A stretch of DNA of 64,000 nucleotides. Origin: Arthrobacter sp. Soil762. Its GTDB lineage: Bacteria > Actinomycetota > Actinomycetes > Actinomycetales > Micrococcaceae. Shown one piece after another: positions 35,023 to 44,901 of the stretch (its first letter is position 1; each line of letters starts with the position of its first letter). Location: positions 503,136-567,135 of the forward strand of contig NZ_LMSG01000012.1 of the NCBI RefSeq assembly GCF_001428335.1, in the 5' to 3' direction. A program made the position numbers and the translations under genes. The notes under the pieces were generated by a model that saw only the letters and a program-made list of their open reading frames with translations, had not been told where the DNA came from and did no database searches.

Positions 35023-36396
35023 ATGATGCTGAAAACCAACTCCGCCACTCAGAACCCTTGGCGTCACCCTGCCGGGCGCATTCTGACCCTGGCAATCGCT
35101 GGAACCTTCGCTTTGAGCGCGTGCAGCGGCCCCGGGGCCGCCCCGTCGGAAGCGACACCTAAGGACTTCACCTGCGACACACAGGCCGCCGCAGACTCCG
35201 ATGCCAGCCTGACCTTCTTCACTGCAGCGGGCACGGCCGAGTACGCCCAGTCCCTCTCAGATGCCTTCATGAAGCAGTACCCCAAGATCAAGGTGAAACT
35301 GCAGACTGAAGCGGACAACAACTACAACACGGTCCTCCCCCGCCTGCTCGCCTCCGATAATCCCCCCGACCTCGCCATCCCGAACGACCTCATCGGAGCT
35401 GTCAAAGACGGACTGGTCACCAACCTGGATGCCTGCGCATCCAAATTCGCGTGGGAGAAAGAGATTCCTTCCTCCGCTTTGGCTGCCGGACGTGTATCCG
35501 AAGGGGGCATTGGCTCAGGTCCCCTGTACCAAGGCGGCGGAGCGTCAGGCCCGCTCGTCGGAGTGTTCTATAACCGTGAGGTTGCAGAACGGATCGGTCT
35601 GGATAAGATCCCCACCACCGTTGCGGGGTTCGAGGCGGCCTTGAAGTCAGCAAAGGATGCAGGCATCACGCCGATCGTGGCATCCAACGCTGACGGCCTG
35701 ACCGGGCACCTGTTCAATCTGCTCCTGGGAACCTACATGGGACCGCAGGACCTGCTCAACGTCGTCTGGCGGACGCCGGGCGCAACCCTGGACACTCCTG
35801 AGGCGAAGGAAGCGACGGCGGTGCTGGAGAAGTGGGCGGACGACGGCTACTTCAACGCCGATGCCAACGCCATCAACCAGGACGCGTCCTACGGCCAGTT
35901 CGCCGCAGGCCGAGGCCTTTTCCTCGTCTCCGGCACCTGGGTCACCCAGTCCCTGCCGAAATCCTTCGACGGCAAGTACGGCATCTTCCCCTTCCCCGCG
36001 AAGGACGACAGCAGCCCGCAGGTCAGCATGACCAACAACCAGCTCGCCATGTCGATCGCTTCCCGGTCAAAGAACAAGGAGGCAGCTGCCCTGTTTCTTG
36101 ATTTCATGTCCACATCCGAAGCTGCAGCGGTCGCGGCTAAAGCCGGTTATCCCTCAGCCCTGAACGCCAAGACTGGTGCCGGGGTCACTCTCGATCAGAG
36201 CATCGACGAACAGATCCAGGCCGGGTACGCCACGATCGCGGCGGACAACGGGTTCGATAATTGGCTGAACAATGCCACACCTGAGGTCAACACCAAAATG
36301 ACTGAGCAGCTGCAGTCGCTGTTGGCTGGCCGAACGGACGCCAACTCGATGGTTGATGCACTGGAAGCAACATACGTCGCTTCTCGAGACAAGTAG
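35023..36396 (+). CDS. Sugar ABC transporter substrate-binding lipoprotein
   Basis: A 457-residue family-1 binding protein. The signal peptide ends FALSACSG (lipobox Cys, about residue 33). The body contains ASLTFFTAAGTAEYAQSLSD, PRLLASDNPPDLAIPNDLIG and GRGLFLVSGTWVTQSLPKSF. ATG 35023 (or 35026) follows AGGAG. It heads the operon that also encodes two permeases and a GH13 alpha-glucosidase, so an alpha-glucoside ligand is probable. Confidence 0.9.
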   Translation: MMLKTNSATQNPWRHPAGRILTLAIAGTFALSACSGPGAAPSEATPKDFTCDTQAAADSDASLTFFTAAGTAEYAQSLSDAFMKQYPKIKVKLQTEADNNYNTVLPRLLASDNPPDLAIPNDLIGAVKDGLVTNLDACASKFAWEKEIPSSALAAGRVSEGGIGSGPLYQGGGASGPLVGVFYNREVAERIGLDKIPTTVAGFEAALKSAKDAGITPIVASNADGLTGHLFNLLLGTYMGPQDLLNVVWRTPGATLDTPEAKEATAVLEKWADDGYFNADANAINQDASYGQFAAGRGLFLVSGTWVTQSLPKSFDGKYGIFPFPAKDDSSPQVSMTNNQLAMSIASRSKNKEAAALFLDFMSTSEAAAVAAKAGYPSALNAKTGAGVTLDQSIDEQIQAGYATIAADNGFDNWLNNATPEVNTKMTEQLQSLLAGRTDANSMVDALEATYVASRDK

Positions 36397-36402
36397 CCTG
36401 CG

Positions 36403-37353
36403 GTGAGCGCCAATATCGGCATTGATGGCGCGGCCCAGACGGCCCAGCCCGGACGGCCGCGCCGTCGTCCGGGCAGGGCTATCTTCCGGCCCCGCCGGTG
36501 GGCAGGATGGCTCTTCGCCCTCCCCGCCCTCGCGTTCTACGGATTCTTCAACCTCCGGGCGATCCTGCAGTCCGTCCAGTACTCCTTCTACGAGTGGAAC
36601 GGCATCGGAGCCTCGACCTTCGTCGGGTTCCAGAACTACATCGACGTCTTCACGCAACCGGAACTGCTGCGGCCCCTGATCAATGCGTTCTACCTGATCC
36701 TCTTCTTCACGGTGATCCCCGTCCTCTTCGGACTTGTGGCAGCGGCAACCATGCGCACCATGGAGGGACGCTTCTCCGGTGCGCTGGCCAGGACTCTGCT
36801 GTTCCTGCCCCAGATCATTCCCGGCGCCGCGGCAGCCGTGGCCTGGACCTGGATGTATTCCAGCAACGGCGTCATCAACCAGGTCCTGCGCGCCGTCGGG
36901 CTTGAAAGCCTGACGCGTGCATGGCTGGGTGATTTCGATTTCGCTCTCAGCGCTGTCGGCTTCATCGGCACGTGGCTCTCCACCGGCCTGTGCACCCTGT
37001 TGCTGATCTCCGGAATCGGGAAGATCGACACGGCCCTATACGAGGCGGCCCGCCTCGACGGAGCCAACGCGGTCCAGCAATTCCTCAACGTCACCGTCCC
37101 GGGACTGCGCCGCGAACTAGGCGTCTGCGTCACAGTCACCATCATCAGCGCACTCGCCAGCTTCGACGTCGTCTATCTGGCAACCCAAGGCGGCCCCGGC
37201 GGAACCACCATGGTCCCCGGCGTGCAGGTCTACCTCCTGGCCTTCAACGACGCCCGGCTCGGCGCAGCCTGCGCCCTGGCCGTCGTCCTGGCCATCCTCA
37301 TCGTCGCGATCATCGTGCCATTGCAGCGACTCTTCCAGGAACGTGAATCATGA
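36403..37353 (+). CDS. Sugar ABC transporter permease (MalF type)
   Basis: A 316-residue, six-TM permease starting with GTG. A basic Pro/Arg N-terminus precedes WLFALPALAFYGFFNLRAIL. The EAA loop is EAARLDGANAVQQFLNVTVP (about residue 215). Begins 6 bp after the binding protein; its last codon overlaps the start of the next permease (ATGA). Confidence 0.9.
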   Translation: MSANIGIDGAAQTAQPGRPRRRPGRAIFRPRRWAGWLFALPALAFYGFFNLRAILQSVQYSFYEWNGIGASTFVGFQNYIDVFTQPELLRPLINAFYLILFFTVIPVLFGLVAAATMRTMEGRFSGALARTLLFLPQIIPGAAAAVAWTWMYSSNGVINQVLRAVGLESLTRAWLGDFDFALSAVGFIGTWLSTGLCTLLLISGIGKIDTALYEAARLDGANAVQQFLNVTVPGLRRELGVCVTVTIISALASFDVVYLATQGGPGGTTMVPGVQVYLLAFNDARLGAACALAVVLAILIVAIIVPLQRLFQERES

Positions 37354-38249
37354 CAGTCACACACAACTCCGGAACAAGGACCGCAGGCCGCGCGTCCTCG
37401 AACTCCCCGCGCACCAATCGGGCAACATCCTCGAAGCTACGCGGCAAGCTCCCTGGCATCCTGCTCATCGTGGCGGCCGCGATCTTCTCCATCGTTCCTC
37501 TCATCAGCATGCTCACCGCGGCGTTGGCCCCACAGGGAAGTATCCCGCAGGGCCTCAGCTGGCCGGCGGATCCTCAATGGCACAACTTCATCGATGCCTG
37601 GAACGTCGCGAACATCACCGTGTTGCTCCAATCGAGCATCCTTATCGTCCTCGGCGTGGTGCCCATCTCCCTGTTGATCTCCACCATGGCCGCCTACGCG
37701 ATCGCGATCCTGCGGATACCGCTGGGCAAGATCTTCTTCCTTCTTCTCCTGCTGACTCTTACCCTGCCCTACGAGATCACGATCGTGCCGCTGTATCAGC
37801 AGGTCCGTGAGCTGGGACTGCTGGACAGCCAGCTGGGCCTGATCCTCCCACTAATCGGGTTGAACATGCCCTTCGCGGTGTTCTGGATGAACGCGCACTT
37901 CGTCACCACACCGGCGGAACTCACTGAAGCGTCGAGCATCGACGGTGCCAGTGCCTGGAAGTCCTTCCTGCACATCCACCTTCCCTTGGCCAGGCCCGCC
38001 ATCTCGTCGCTCGGTCTGCTGATGTTCCTCTCCACCTGGAACACGTTCCTGCTGGCCTTGGTTCTGGTCAACGACCCGAACAAGCGAACCATGGCAGGTG
38101 CGCTGCAGGCCTTCCAGTCCAAATACAGCACCGACATCGTCCTGCTCAACGCCGGGGCGCTCCTGCTCATGGCACCCACCATCATCGTTTTCCTGCTCCT
38201 TCAGAAGCAGTTCAGTGCCGCCCTCCTCCAGGGCGCAGTAAAGGGATAA
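37350..38249 (+). CDS. Sugar ABC transporter permease (MalG type)
   Basis: A 299-residue, six-TM permease. ILLIVAAAIFSIVPLISMLT begins the membrane part, the EAA-type loop is EASSIDGASAWKSFLHIHLP (about residue 190), and LMFLSTWNTFLLALVLVN is the MalG-type signature. Overlaps the upstream gene by 4 bp and is followed by GH13 after 15 bp. No ATPase is encoded in the operon. Confidence 0.9.
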   Translation: MTVTHNSGTRTAGRASSNSPRTNRATSSKLRGKLPGILLIVAAAIFSIVPLISMLTAALAPQGSIPQGLSWPADPQWHNFIDAWNVANITVLLQSSILIVLGVVPISLLISTMAAYAIAILRIPLGKIFFLLLLLTLTLPYEITIVPLYQQVRELGLLDSQLGLILPLIGLNMPFAVFWMNAHFVTTPAELTEASSIDGASAWKSFLHIHLPLARPAISSLGLLMFLSTWNTFLLALVLVNDPNKRTMAGALQAFQSKYSTDIVLLNAGALLLMAPTIIVFLLLQKQFSAALLQGAVKG

Positions 38250-38264
38250 GGGCTAACGAAAGAA

Positions 38265-39950
38265 ATGACCGAGATGCTTCTTGAACACCACAGCACACAC
38301 GAGGCAAAAACGGACTGGTGGAAAGACGCGGTGGTCTACCAGATCTATCCACGTAGCTTCGCCGACGCCAACGGAGACGGCCTGGGCGACTTGCCCGGCG
38401 TCACCTCAAAGCTCGACTACCTGCAGGACCTGGGCGTGGACGCCATCTGGATGTCTCCGTTCTATCCATCTCCCCTCGCGGACGGCGGATACGACGTCTC
38501 GGACTACTGCGATGTAGACCCACGACTCGGGACACTCGACGACTTCGAGGTCCTCGTGAAAAGCGCACACCGGCGCGGCCTCAAAGTCATCATCGACATC
38601 GTCCCCAACCACACCTCCAATGAACACCCATGGTTCAGGGAAGCTCTAGCCTCCCTGCCAGGCAGCGCCGAACGAGATCGCTACATCTTCAGGGACGGCA
38701 CGGGTGAGCGCCCGCCCACGGACTGGCAATCCCACTTCGGCGGCAGCGCCTGGGAACAGGTCGGGGACGAACAGTGGTACTGCCACCTGTTCGACAAAGC
38801 CCAACCGGACCTGAACTGGGGTAACGAGGAGGTCCGTGAGTACTTCCTGTCAGTCCTGCGGTTCTGGGGTGACCGCGGCATCGACGGCTTCCGCGTCGAC
38901 GTCGCGCACTCGCTCGTAAAAGACCTCAGCGGGCCGTTACGTGACCAACCCAATCTCGACGGTGCCCTGCCGCTGGACGGATCCGATCCGCTCTATGACC
39001 GGGACGGGGTGCACGAGGTGTACCGCTCCTGGCGCAAAGTGTTCAACGAATACGACCCGCCCCTGATGGCCGTGGCAGAAACATGGTCACCAGCGAATTC
39101 CAGAACGTTCCTCTACGCCCGACCTGACGAGCTGGGCCAGGTCTTCGACTTCTCCCTGCTGAAATCCTCATGGTCCAGGAACTCCTACCGGGACACCATC
39201 GACACATCCCTCACCGGCCAACAGTCCATCGCCGGACACGCCGGTGGCAACACCTGGGTTCTGTCCAGCCATGACGTGCCCCGGCACGCCTCACGACTCG
39301 CCCTGCCCGCAGGGGTGTCCGCCGATGGGTGGCTCCTCAGCGGTGGGTTGCACCCCGTCATCGATCAGGACTGCGGACAGCGCAGGGCCAGCGCCGCGAC
39401 ACTGATGATGCTCGCCCTCCCAGGATCCGCCTACCTCTATCAGGGCGAGGAACTGGGCCTGCGGGAAGTATCGGAGCTGCCACGAGAGACCCTGCAGGAC
39501 CCTGTTTGGCACCGTTCCGGTGGGACCTTGAAAGGACGGGATGGGTGCCGTGTCCCCCTTCCCTGGACGAAGAGCGGTCCCTCATTCGGTTTCGGCTCAA
39601 GCCACGCCTGGCTCCAGCAACCCGCCGACTGGGCTGATCGGTCGGTGCAAGCCCAGGAGAACAACCCGGACAGCATGCTCAGCTTCTACAAACTGGCATT
39701 GCAGCACCGTCGGGACCTCTCTGCACTACGAAGCGGCGAGTTCGAATGGCAGAACAGCGCGCCGGAACTTCTCGTCTTCACGCGGAGCCCCCGGTTCGTG
39801 TGTGTCGTCAATTTCGCTCCCTACCCCGTCCCTTTCGAAGACTTCGGTGGTTCTCGAATCATCCTCAGCAGCGGCCCGGTCGACGGCCTGTACCTCGCTC
39901 CCGAGTCAACGGTTTGGCTGTCTCTCGACAGTGCAAGCGAAACCCTCTGA
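38265..39950 (+). CDS. Glycoside hydrolase family 13 alpha-glucosidase
   Basis: A 561-residue cytoplasmic enzyme of the oligo-1,6-/alpha-1,4-glucosidase group. Conserved regions: VVYQIYPRSFADANGDGLGD (N-terminus), DIVPNHTS (region I), GIDGFRVDVAHS (region II, nucleophile Asp about residue 212), LMAVAETW (region III, acid/base Glu about 270) and VLSSHDVPR (region IV, transition-state Asp about 334). The small C-terminal beta domain ends VWLSLDSASETL. It probably cleaves sugars imported by the three genes upstream. ATG 38274 is an alternative start. Confidence 0.92.
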   Translation: MTEMLLEHHSTHEAKTDWWKDAVVYQIYPRSFADANGDGLGDLPGVTSKLDYLQDLGVDAIWMSPFYPSPLADGGYDVSDYCDVDPRLGTLDDFEVLVKSAHRRGLKVIIDIVPNHTSNEHPWFREALASLPGSAERDRYIFRDGTGERPPTDWQSHFGGSAWEQVGDEQWYCHLFDKAQPDLNWGNEEVREYFLSVLRFWGDRGIDGFRVDVAHSLVKDLSGPLRDQPNLDGALPLDGSDPLYDRDGVHEVYRSWRKVFNEYDPPLMAVAETWSPANSRTFLYARPDELGQVFDFSLLKSSWSRNSYRDTIDTSLTGQQSIAGHAGGNTWVLSSHDVPRHASRLALPAGVSADGWLLSGGLHPVIDQDCGQRRASAATLMMLALPGSAYLYQGEELGLREVSELPRETLQDPVWHRSGGTLKGRDGCRVPLPWTKSGPSFGFGSSHAWLQQPADWADRSVQAQENNPDSMLSFYKLALQHRRDLSALRSGEFEWQNSAPELLVFTRSPRFVCVVNFAPYPVPFEDFGGSRIILSSGPVDGLYLAPESTVWLSLDSASETL

Positions 39951-40074
39951 CAGGAATAGGACGAGCCCCGATGTCAACTGCGAAGGACAGCGTAGAACCG
40001 CACGCCTGCCCGCAGTGCGGGCAGGCCTGACATGATGAACCTGTCACGAGCCCCTACCCATCACCAGAAATACC

Positions 40075-41322
40075 GTGCCCCGCAATCCACCAACGCTGCC
40101 CGACAACGACATCCGGGCAGCGCTCCGGTCCACTCGCCGAAAAGCGACATCGGACCTCGACTGGCAAGCCTTCGAGACGCGCTTCGCCACAGAATTCCCC
40201 CGCCTGCAGTCGCTGTTTCACCGCAATTACGGGCCCGAGGCGGATGGCGAACTCCTGCAGGTGGTGCTGGACGCCGCAGCGTCCTGGCTGGACCGCCACA
40301 CGCGGACCTCAAAGCCATCGATGCCTCCCGCGCCATGGCACCGGACTGGTTCCAGTCCAACCGCATGCTCGGCGGAGTTTGCTACGTAGACCTGTACGCA
40401 GGGAACCTCGCCGGGCTCCGAAAACGTATTCCCTACTTCCGGGAACTCGGCCTGACCTACCTGCACCTCATACCAGCCGTTGTGGGCGATCCCGAGTTTC
40501 AGGACTTCTACTGGATTTACCCCGACCGCGACATGCCGGACGCCTACGAGCGGACCGTTCGGGAGATCTTCCCCGACGACCACCCGGGCTCCTTCGTGCA
40601 GTTCGACGATGGCCGGTGGATCTGGGCCACCTTCCACTCCTTCCAGTGGGATCTCAACTACAGAAACCCGAGAGTGATCAGGGCCATGGCCGGCGAGATG
40701 CTATATCTCGCGAACCAGGGCGTCGACATCGTCCGCATGGACGCCGTTGCCTTCATCTGGAACCAGCCGGGCACGGCGTGCGAGAGCCTGCCCGAGGCCC
40801 ATCTCCTGCTGCAGGCCTTCAACGCGGTATGCCGGATCTCCGCGCCGTCGCTGTTGTTTAAGTCGGAGGCGATCGTGCACCCGGACGAGGTGGTGCGGTA
40901 CATCGACCGGGGTGAGTGCCAGCTCAGCTACAACCCGCTGCAGATGGCATTGATCTGGAACTCGCTCGCCACCCGGAATGTCTCCCTGCTCGCCCAGGCC
41001 CTCGAACGACGGCACGACATCCCCGAGGGAACCGCATGGGTTAAGTACGTGCGGAGCCATGACGACATCGGCTGGACGTTCTCCGACGAGGACGCCGCGG
41101 AGCTGAGCATCAACGGGCACGACCACCGCAGGTTCCTGAACGCCTTTTTCGTCAACCGGTTCCCCGGCAGCTTCGCGCGCGGAGTTCCCTTCCAGGACAA
41201 CCCGCGCACGGGCGACTGCCGGATCTCGGGCACGACTGCGTCGCTCGCCGGGCTCGAGGCGCACGGCTGTCGTCGTGTTCGCGAATTTCGCGCAAACGCC
41301 TCAGGACGTTCGCAGGCGTTAA
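40075..41322 (+). pseudogene. Amylosucrase remnant (frameshift plus internal deletion)
   Basis: The N-terminal part (from ATG 40075: [33 protein letters not shown]) is in one frame. From about 40297 the match continues in another frame ([88 protein letters not shown]). One lost C in a CGCCCAC context would explain the shift. After [15 protein letters not shown] (about 41262) the sequence jumps to a C-terminal-like [19 protein letters not shown] in a third frame, with the intervening 150-200 residues missing. The GH13 amylosucrase converted sucrose to alpha-glucan and is no longer functional here. It sits 125 bp after the alpha-glucosidase gene. Confidence 0.85.
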
Positions 41323-41334
41323 GGATGCGTTAAG
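41316..41334 (+). promoter_or_regulatory. 11-bp-phased direct repeat upstream of APC/TrkH operon
   Basis: GCGTTAAG occurs at 41316-41323 and 41327-41334, an 11-bp period typical of OmpR/PhoB-type response-regulator boxes, about 100 bp before the APC carrier. It overlaps the end of the amylosucrase remnant. Confidence 0.4.
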
Positions 41335-41430
41335 ATCCCGCGTTTTCACGCAGAGGGCCCTCGGCCCGGTGCTACGCTCCGTTGGTTATTCACCCCAATC
41401 CCGCCTGCGCGGGGTAAAGAAAGTAACCCG

Positions 41431-43413
41431 TTGACTGCACCCACCCGCTTTTCCATTCCCGCCAGCGTTCCCAACCCCGAACGCGACGGCGGACCCGGAA
41501 ACCGGCTCACCCGGTGGCTGCTCGAACACACGGTCCACCAGCCGGTGGGCCCGGAAACGGCTGAGGACCACGCACCCACCCAGAGCTGGTGGAAGGTCAT
41601 GTGCCTCACCGGGGTGGACTACTTTTCCACCCTCTCCTACCTGCCCGGCATCGCCGCCCTCGCCGCCGGGGCGCTCTCCCCGCTGGCCACCCTGCTGATT
41701 GTCGGCCTCACCCTGCTGGGCATGCTGCCGATGTACCGTCGGGTGGCCCACGAAAGCCCGCATGGACAGGGATCGGTGGCCATGCTGGAAAAGCTCCTGC
41801 CGTTCTGGCGCGGCAAGATTTTTGTGCTGATCCTGCTCGGCTTCGTCGCCACCTCCTGGATCATCACCATCACCCTCTCCGCCGCCGACGCCACCGTCCA
41901 CATGCTGGAGAACCCCTATTTGCCGCCCTTCCTGGACGGCCAGGCAGTCGCCATCACCGTGGTGCTCCTGCTTATTCTCGGCGGGGTGTTCCTGCTCGGC
42001 TTCTCCGAAGCGGTGGCCGTCGCCATTCCCCTCGTCGCCATCTTCCTTGTGCTGAACGCCGTCATCATCGGAGTGGGACTGTACGACGCCGTCACCCAGC
42101 CGGGTGCCATGGCTGACTGGACCGCGGCGCTCACCTCCTCCGGGACCGGCTTCGGCGATATCGCCGGACCCGCCCTGCTTGCCTTCCCGCTGCTGGTCCT
42201 GGGCCTGTCCGGTTTCGAGACCGGCGTCAGCATGATGCCTTTGGTCGCGGCGAAGGGCGCCACCGCCGAGGAACGCCTGGCCGCCCGCGTCCGCAACACC
42301 CGGAAACTGCTTACCGCGGCCGCCCTGATCATGAGCGTGTACCTCCTGGGCAGCAGTTTCGTGACGACGGTGCTGATTCCCGCCGAAGCCTTCCAGGCAG
42401 GCGGCGAGGCCAACGGCCGCGCCCTCGCTTACCTGGCCCACGAGCTGCTCGGCAACGGCTTCGGTTCCGTCTACGACGTCAGCAGCATCCTGATCCTGTG
42501 GTTCGCCGGCGCCTCCGCCATGGCAGGGCTGATCAACATAGTTCCCCGCTACCTGCCGTCCTACGGCATGGCTCCGGACTGGTCCCGCGCAGTGCGCCCG
42601 GTGGTGCTGGTGTACACCGTCATCAGCATCCTGATCACCATCGGTTTCAATGCCGACGTCAATGCCCAGGCCGGCGCGTACGCCACCGGCATCCTGGCCA
42701 TGATGGTCTCGGGCGCCGTTGCGGTCAGCATCTCCGCCGCCCGCAGCAAGAGGCGGCGCGCCGCCGTCGGCTTCACCATCCTGACCCTGATCCTGCTCTA
42801 CGCGCTGGGGGCCAACGTCATCGCCAAGCCGGACGGCATCGCAATATCCGGCTTCTTTATCCTGGGCATCATTGTGGTCTCACTCGTCTCCCGGGTCAGC
42901 CGCACCACCGAACTCCGGGTCCACAAGATCGAGTTCGACGACGAAGCCCGCCGTTTCATCACCGACACGCTCGATTTTGACGGGCGGATCAACCTGATCG
43001 CGAACCGTCCGCAGGACCGCGACGCCGCGGAATACCGTGAGAAGGAAGCCGAGCAGCGGGCGAACAACCCCGTGCCCGGAACCGCCGATGTGATCTTCCT
43101 TGAAATCGAGGTCACCGACCCCTCCGGATTCAGCGACGTCCTCGAAGTGCGCGGCATCGAAGTGGACGGACACCGCGTGCTCCGCGCCGAAAGCCCGGCC
43201 GCACCCAACGCCATCGCCGCCATCCTGCTGGCCCTCCGCGACGCCACCGGTGTCAGGCCGCACGCGTACTTCGAATGGGCTGAAGGCAACCCCCTGGCGC
43301 ACCTCATGCGCTACCTGCTGCTGGGACGGGGCGACACCGCCCCCGTGGTCCGCGAAATCATCAGGGAAAACGAACCGGATCCTGTCCGCCGCCCCGGCAT
43401 CCACGTGGGCTGA
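41431..43413 (+). CDS. APC-superfamily transporter, candidate potassium importer
   Basis: A 660-residue protein with about twelve TM helices and a 190-residue soluble C-terminal part (from about residue 480: [20 protein letters not shown]). The start [20 protein letters not shown] and [19 protein letters not shown] follow the APC/KUP-like fold. It is much longer than amino-acid permeases (about 480), and the soluble tail resembles the architecture of KimA/KUP-type potassium carriers. TTG start. A TrkH/KtrB potassium channel gene follows 11 bp downstream, which supports a role in K+ uptake. Substrate inferred; an amino-acid carrier is the alternative. Confidence 0.75.
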   Translation: MTAPTRFSIPASVPNPERDGGPGNRLTRWLLEHTVHQPVGPETAEDHAPTQSWWKVMCLTGVDYFSTLSYLPGIAALAAGALSPLATLLIVGLTLLGMLPMYRRVAHESPHGQGSVAMLEKLLPFWRGKIFVLILLGFVATSWIITITLSAADATVHMLENPYLPPFLDGQAVAITVVLLLILGGVFLLGFSEAVAVAIPLVAIFLVLNAVIIGVGLYDAVTQPGAMADWTAALTSSGTGFGDIAGPALLAFPLLVLGLSGFETGVSMMPLVAAKGATAEERLAARVRNTRKLLTAAALIMSVYLLGSSFVTTVLIPAEAFQAGGEANGRALAYLAHELLGNGFGSVYDVSSILILWFAGASAMAGLINIVPRYLPSYGMAPDWSRAVRPVVLVYTVISILITIGFNADVNAQAGAYATGILAMMVSGAVAVSISAARSKRRRAAVGFTILTLILLYALGANVIAKPDGIAISGFFILGIIVVSLVSRVSRTTELRVHKIEFDDEARRFITDTLDFDGRINLIANRPQDRDAAEYREKEAEQRANNPVPGTADVIFLEIEVTDPSGFSDVLEVRGIEVDGHRVLRAESPAAPNAIAAILLALRDATGVRPHAYFEWAEGNPLAHLMRYLLLGRGDTAPVVREIIRENEPDPVRRPGIHVG

Positions 43414-43424
43414 CGGGCAGTCCG

Positions 43425-44870
43425 ATGACCGCACGGGGCGACACCGCCGGGGTGAAGGGTCCAGGCCCGGGGCGATGGACCGGCAAGGCAGGCAAGGCAG
43501 CGAAAACGGCCAGGGCCCGCAAAGAGAGCGCCATCCGGCGGGCCCTCTCGCACCCGGTCCGCTCGGTCCCCCTGGCGTTCCTGGCCGTCATCATCCTGGG
43601 AGCATCGCTGCTGATGCTGCCGCTGGCCCGGACCGGCAGCGAGCCTTCGTCCGATCCGCTGATGGCCGCGCTGTTCACTTCCGTTTCGGCGGTCTGCGTC
43701 ACGGGGCTGATCACCGTCGACACGGCTACCTACTGGACGCCGTTCGGGCAGACCGTGATCCTGGGACTGATCCAGGTGGGCGGGTTCGGCATCATGACGC
43801 TGGCGACGCTCCTGGCCCTGCTGGTCCGGAAAAGCATCGGCCTCCGCGGCCAGCTCGTGGCGCAATCCGAAACGCACACGCTCAACCTGGGCGACGTCAG
43901 TGCCGTGCTGCTCCGCGTGGCCCGGCTCATGGTGGGCATCGAAGCAGCCACCGCCGTGGTGCTGACCGGACGCTTCTGGCTGGCCTACGACCAGAACCCC
44001 GGCACGGCGCTGTGGCACGGTGTGTTCCACGCCGTCTCGTCGTTCAACAACGCCGGGTTCGCGCTCTACAGCGACAACCTCATCGGCTTCGCGGAGGACC
44101 CGTGGATCATCGTCCCCATCTGCCTGGCGATCATCGCCGGCGGCCTCGGGTTCCCGGTCATCATCCAGCTGCTCCGCGGGAACGTCAAAGTCCGCAACTG
44201 GAGCGTCCACCTGCGCCTGACCATCTACGGCACTGTGCTGCTGCTCGTTCTTGGCATCACGCTTTTCGCCGCCTTCGAATGGAACAGGGACGAAACACTC
44301 GGCGGCCTGTCCCTGACCGGAAAGCTGCTGGGCTCCCTGGCCGGAAGCGTCTTCCCCCGCACTGCCGGCTTCAACAGCATCGACTACGGCGCGGCCGCAC
44401 CGGAGACCCTCATGGTCACCAACATCCTGATGTTTATCGGCGGCGGCAGCGCCGGCACCGCAGGCGGCATCAAGATCACAACGTTCCTGGTACTCGGTTT
44501 CTCCATCTGGAACGAGATCCGCGGCCGCGACGAGGTGACCATTGCCCACCGTTCCATCAGCGCCTCGTCCCAGCGCCAGGCCCTGTCCGTCGCGCTGCTC
44601 GGGGTGGCCGCGGTGGTGGCCGGCACGCTGGCGCTGCTGATGGTGACCGATTACAGCCTGGAGAAGGTACTGTTCGAATCCATCTCCGCGTTCGCCACCG
44701 TCGGGATGAGCACCGGCATCACCTACAACCTCCCGCCGTCGGCTGAATGGGTGCTTATGGCCCTCATGTTCCTCGGCAGAATCGGCACAGTGACGGTCGC
44801 GTCCGCGCTGGCTTTGTCCTCCCGGCCCCGCCTTTACAGCCTGCCGGAGGAACGCCCCATCATCGGCTAG
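43425..44870 (+). CDS. TrkH/KtrB-type potassium channel subunit
   Basis: A 481-residue membrane protein with four M1-P-M2 repeats. The four selectivity-loop glycines are visible in SAVCVTGLITVD (about residue 90), SSFNNAGFALY (about 208), PRTAGFNSIDY (about 312) and FATVGMSTGIT (about 427). The intramembrane gate region is GGGSAGTAGGIK. Trk/Ktr channels normally need a cytosolic RCK (TrkA/KtrA) ring; none is encoded in this window. It begins 11 bp after the APC gene and is very likely co-transcribed with it. Confidence 0.92.
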   Translation: MTARGDTAGVKGPGPGRWTGKAGKAAKTARARKESAIRRALSHPVRSVPLAFLAVIILGASLLMLPLARTGSEPSSDPLMAALFTSVSAVCVTGLITVDTATYWTPFGQTVILGLIQVGGFGIMTLATLLALLVRKSIGLRGQLVAQSETHTLNLGDVSAVLLRVARLMVGIEAATAVVLTGRFWLAYDQNPGTALWHGVFHAVSSFNNAGFALYSDNLIGFAEDPWIIVPICLAIIAGGLGFPVIIQLLRGNVKVRNWSVHLRLTIYGTVLLLVLGITLFAAFEWNRDETLGGLSLTGKLLGSLAGSVFPRTAGFNSIDYGAAAPETLMVTNILMFIGGGSAGTAGGIKITTFLVLGFSIWNEIRGRDEVTIAHRSISASSQRQALSVALLGVAAVVAGTLALLMVTDYSLEKVLFESISAFATVGMSTGITYNLPPSAEWVLMALMFLGRIGTVTVASALALSSRPRLYSLPEERPIIG

Positions 44871-44901
44871 CACCGCCGCCGTCGGGCACCATTAGACCCG
44901 C

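Noticed and set aside
41335..41430. c-di-AMP (ydaO-type) riboswitch before the APC/TrkH operon
   Set aside because: Attractive because of the K+ context, but the leader is only about 100 nt and lacks the conserved ydaO core; only a weak 5-bp CCCGC/GCGGG stem is visible.
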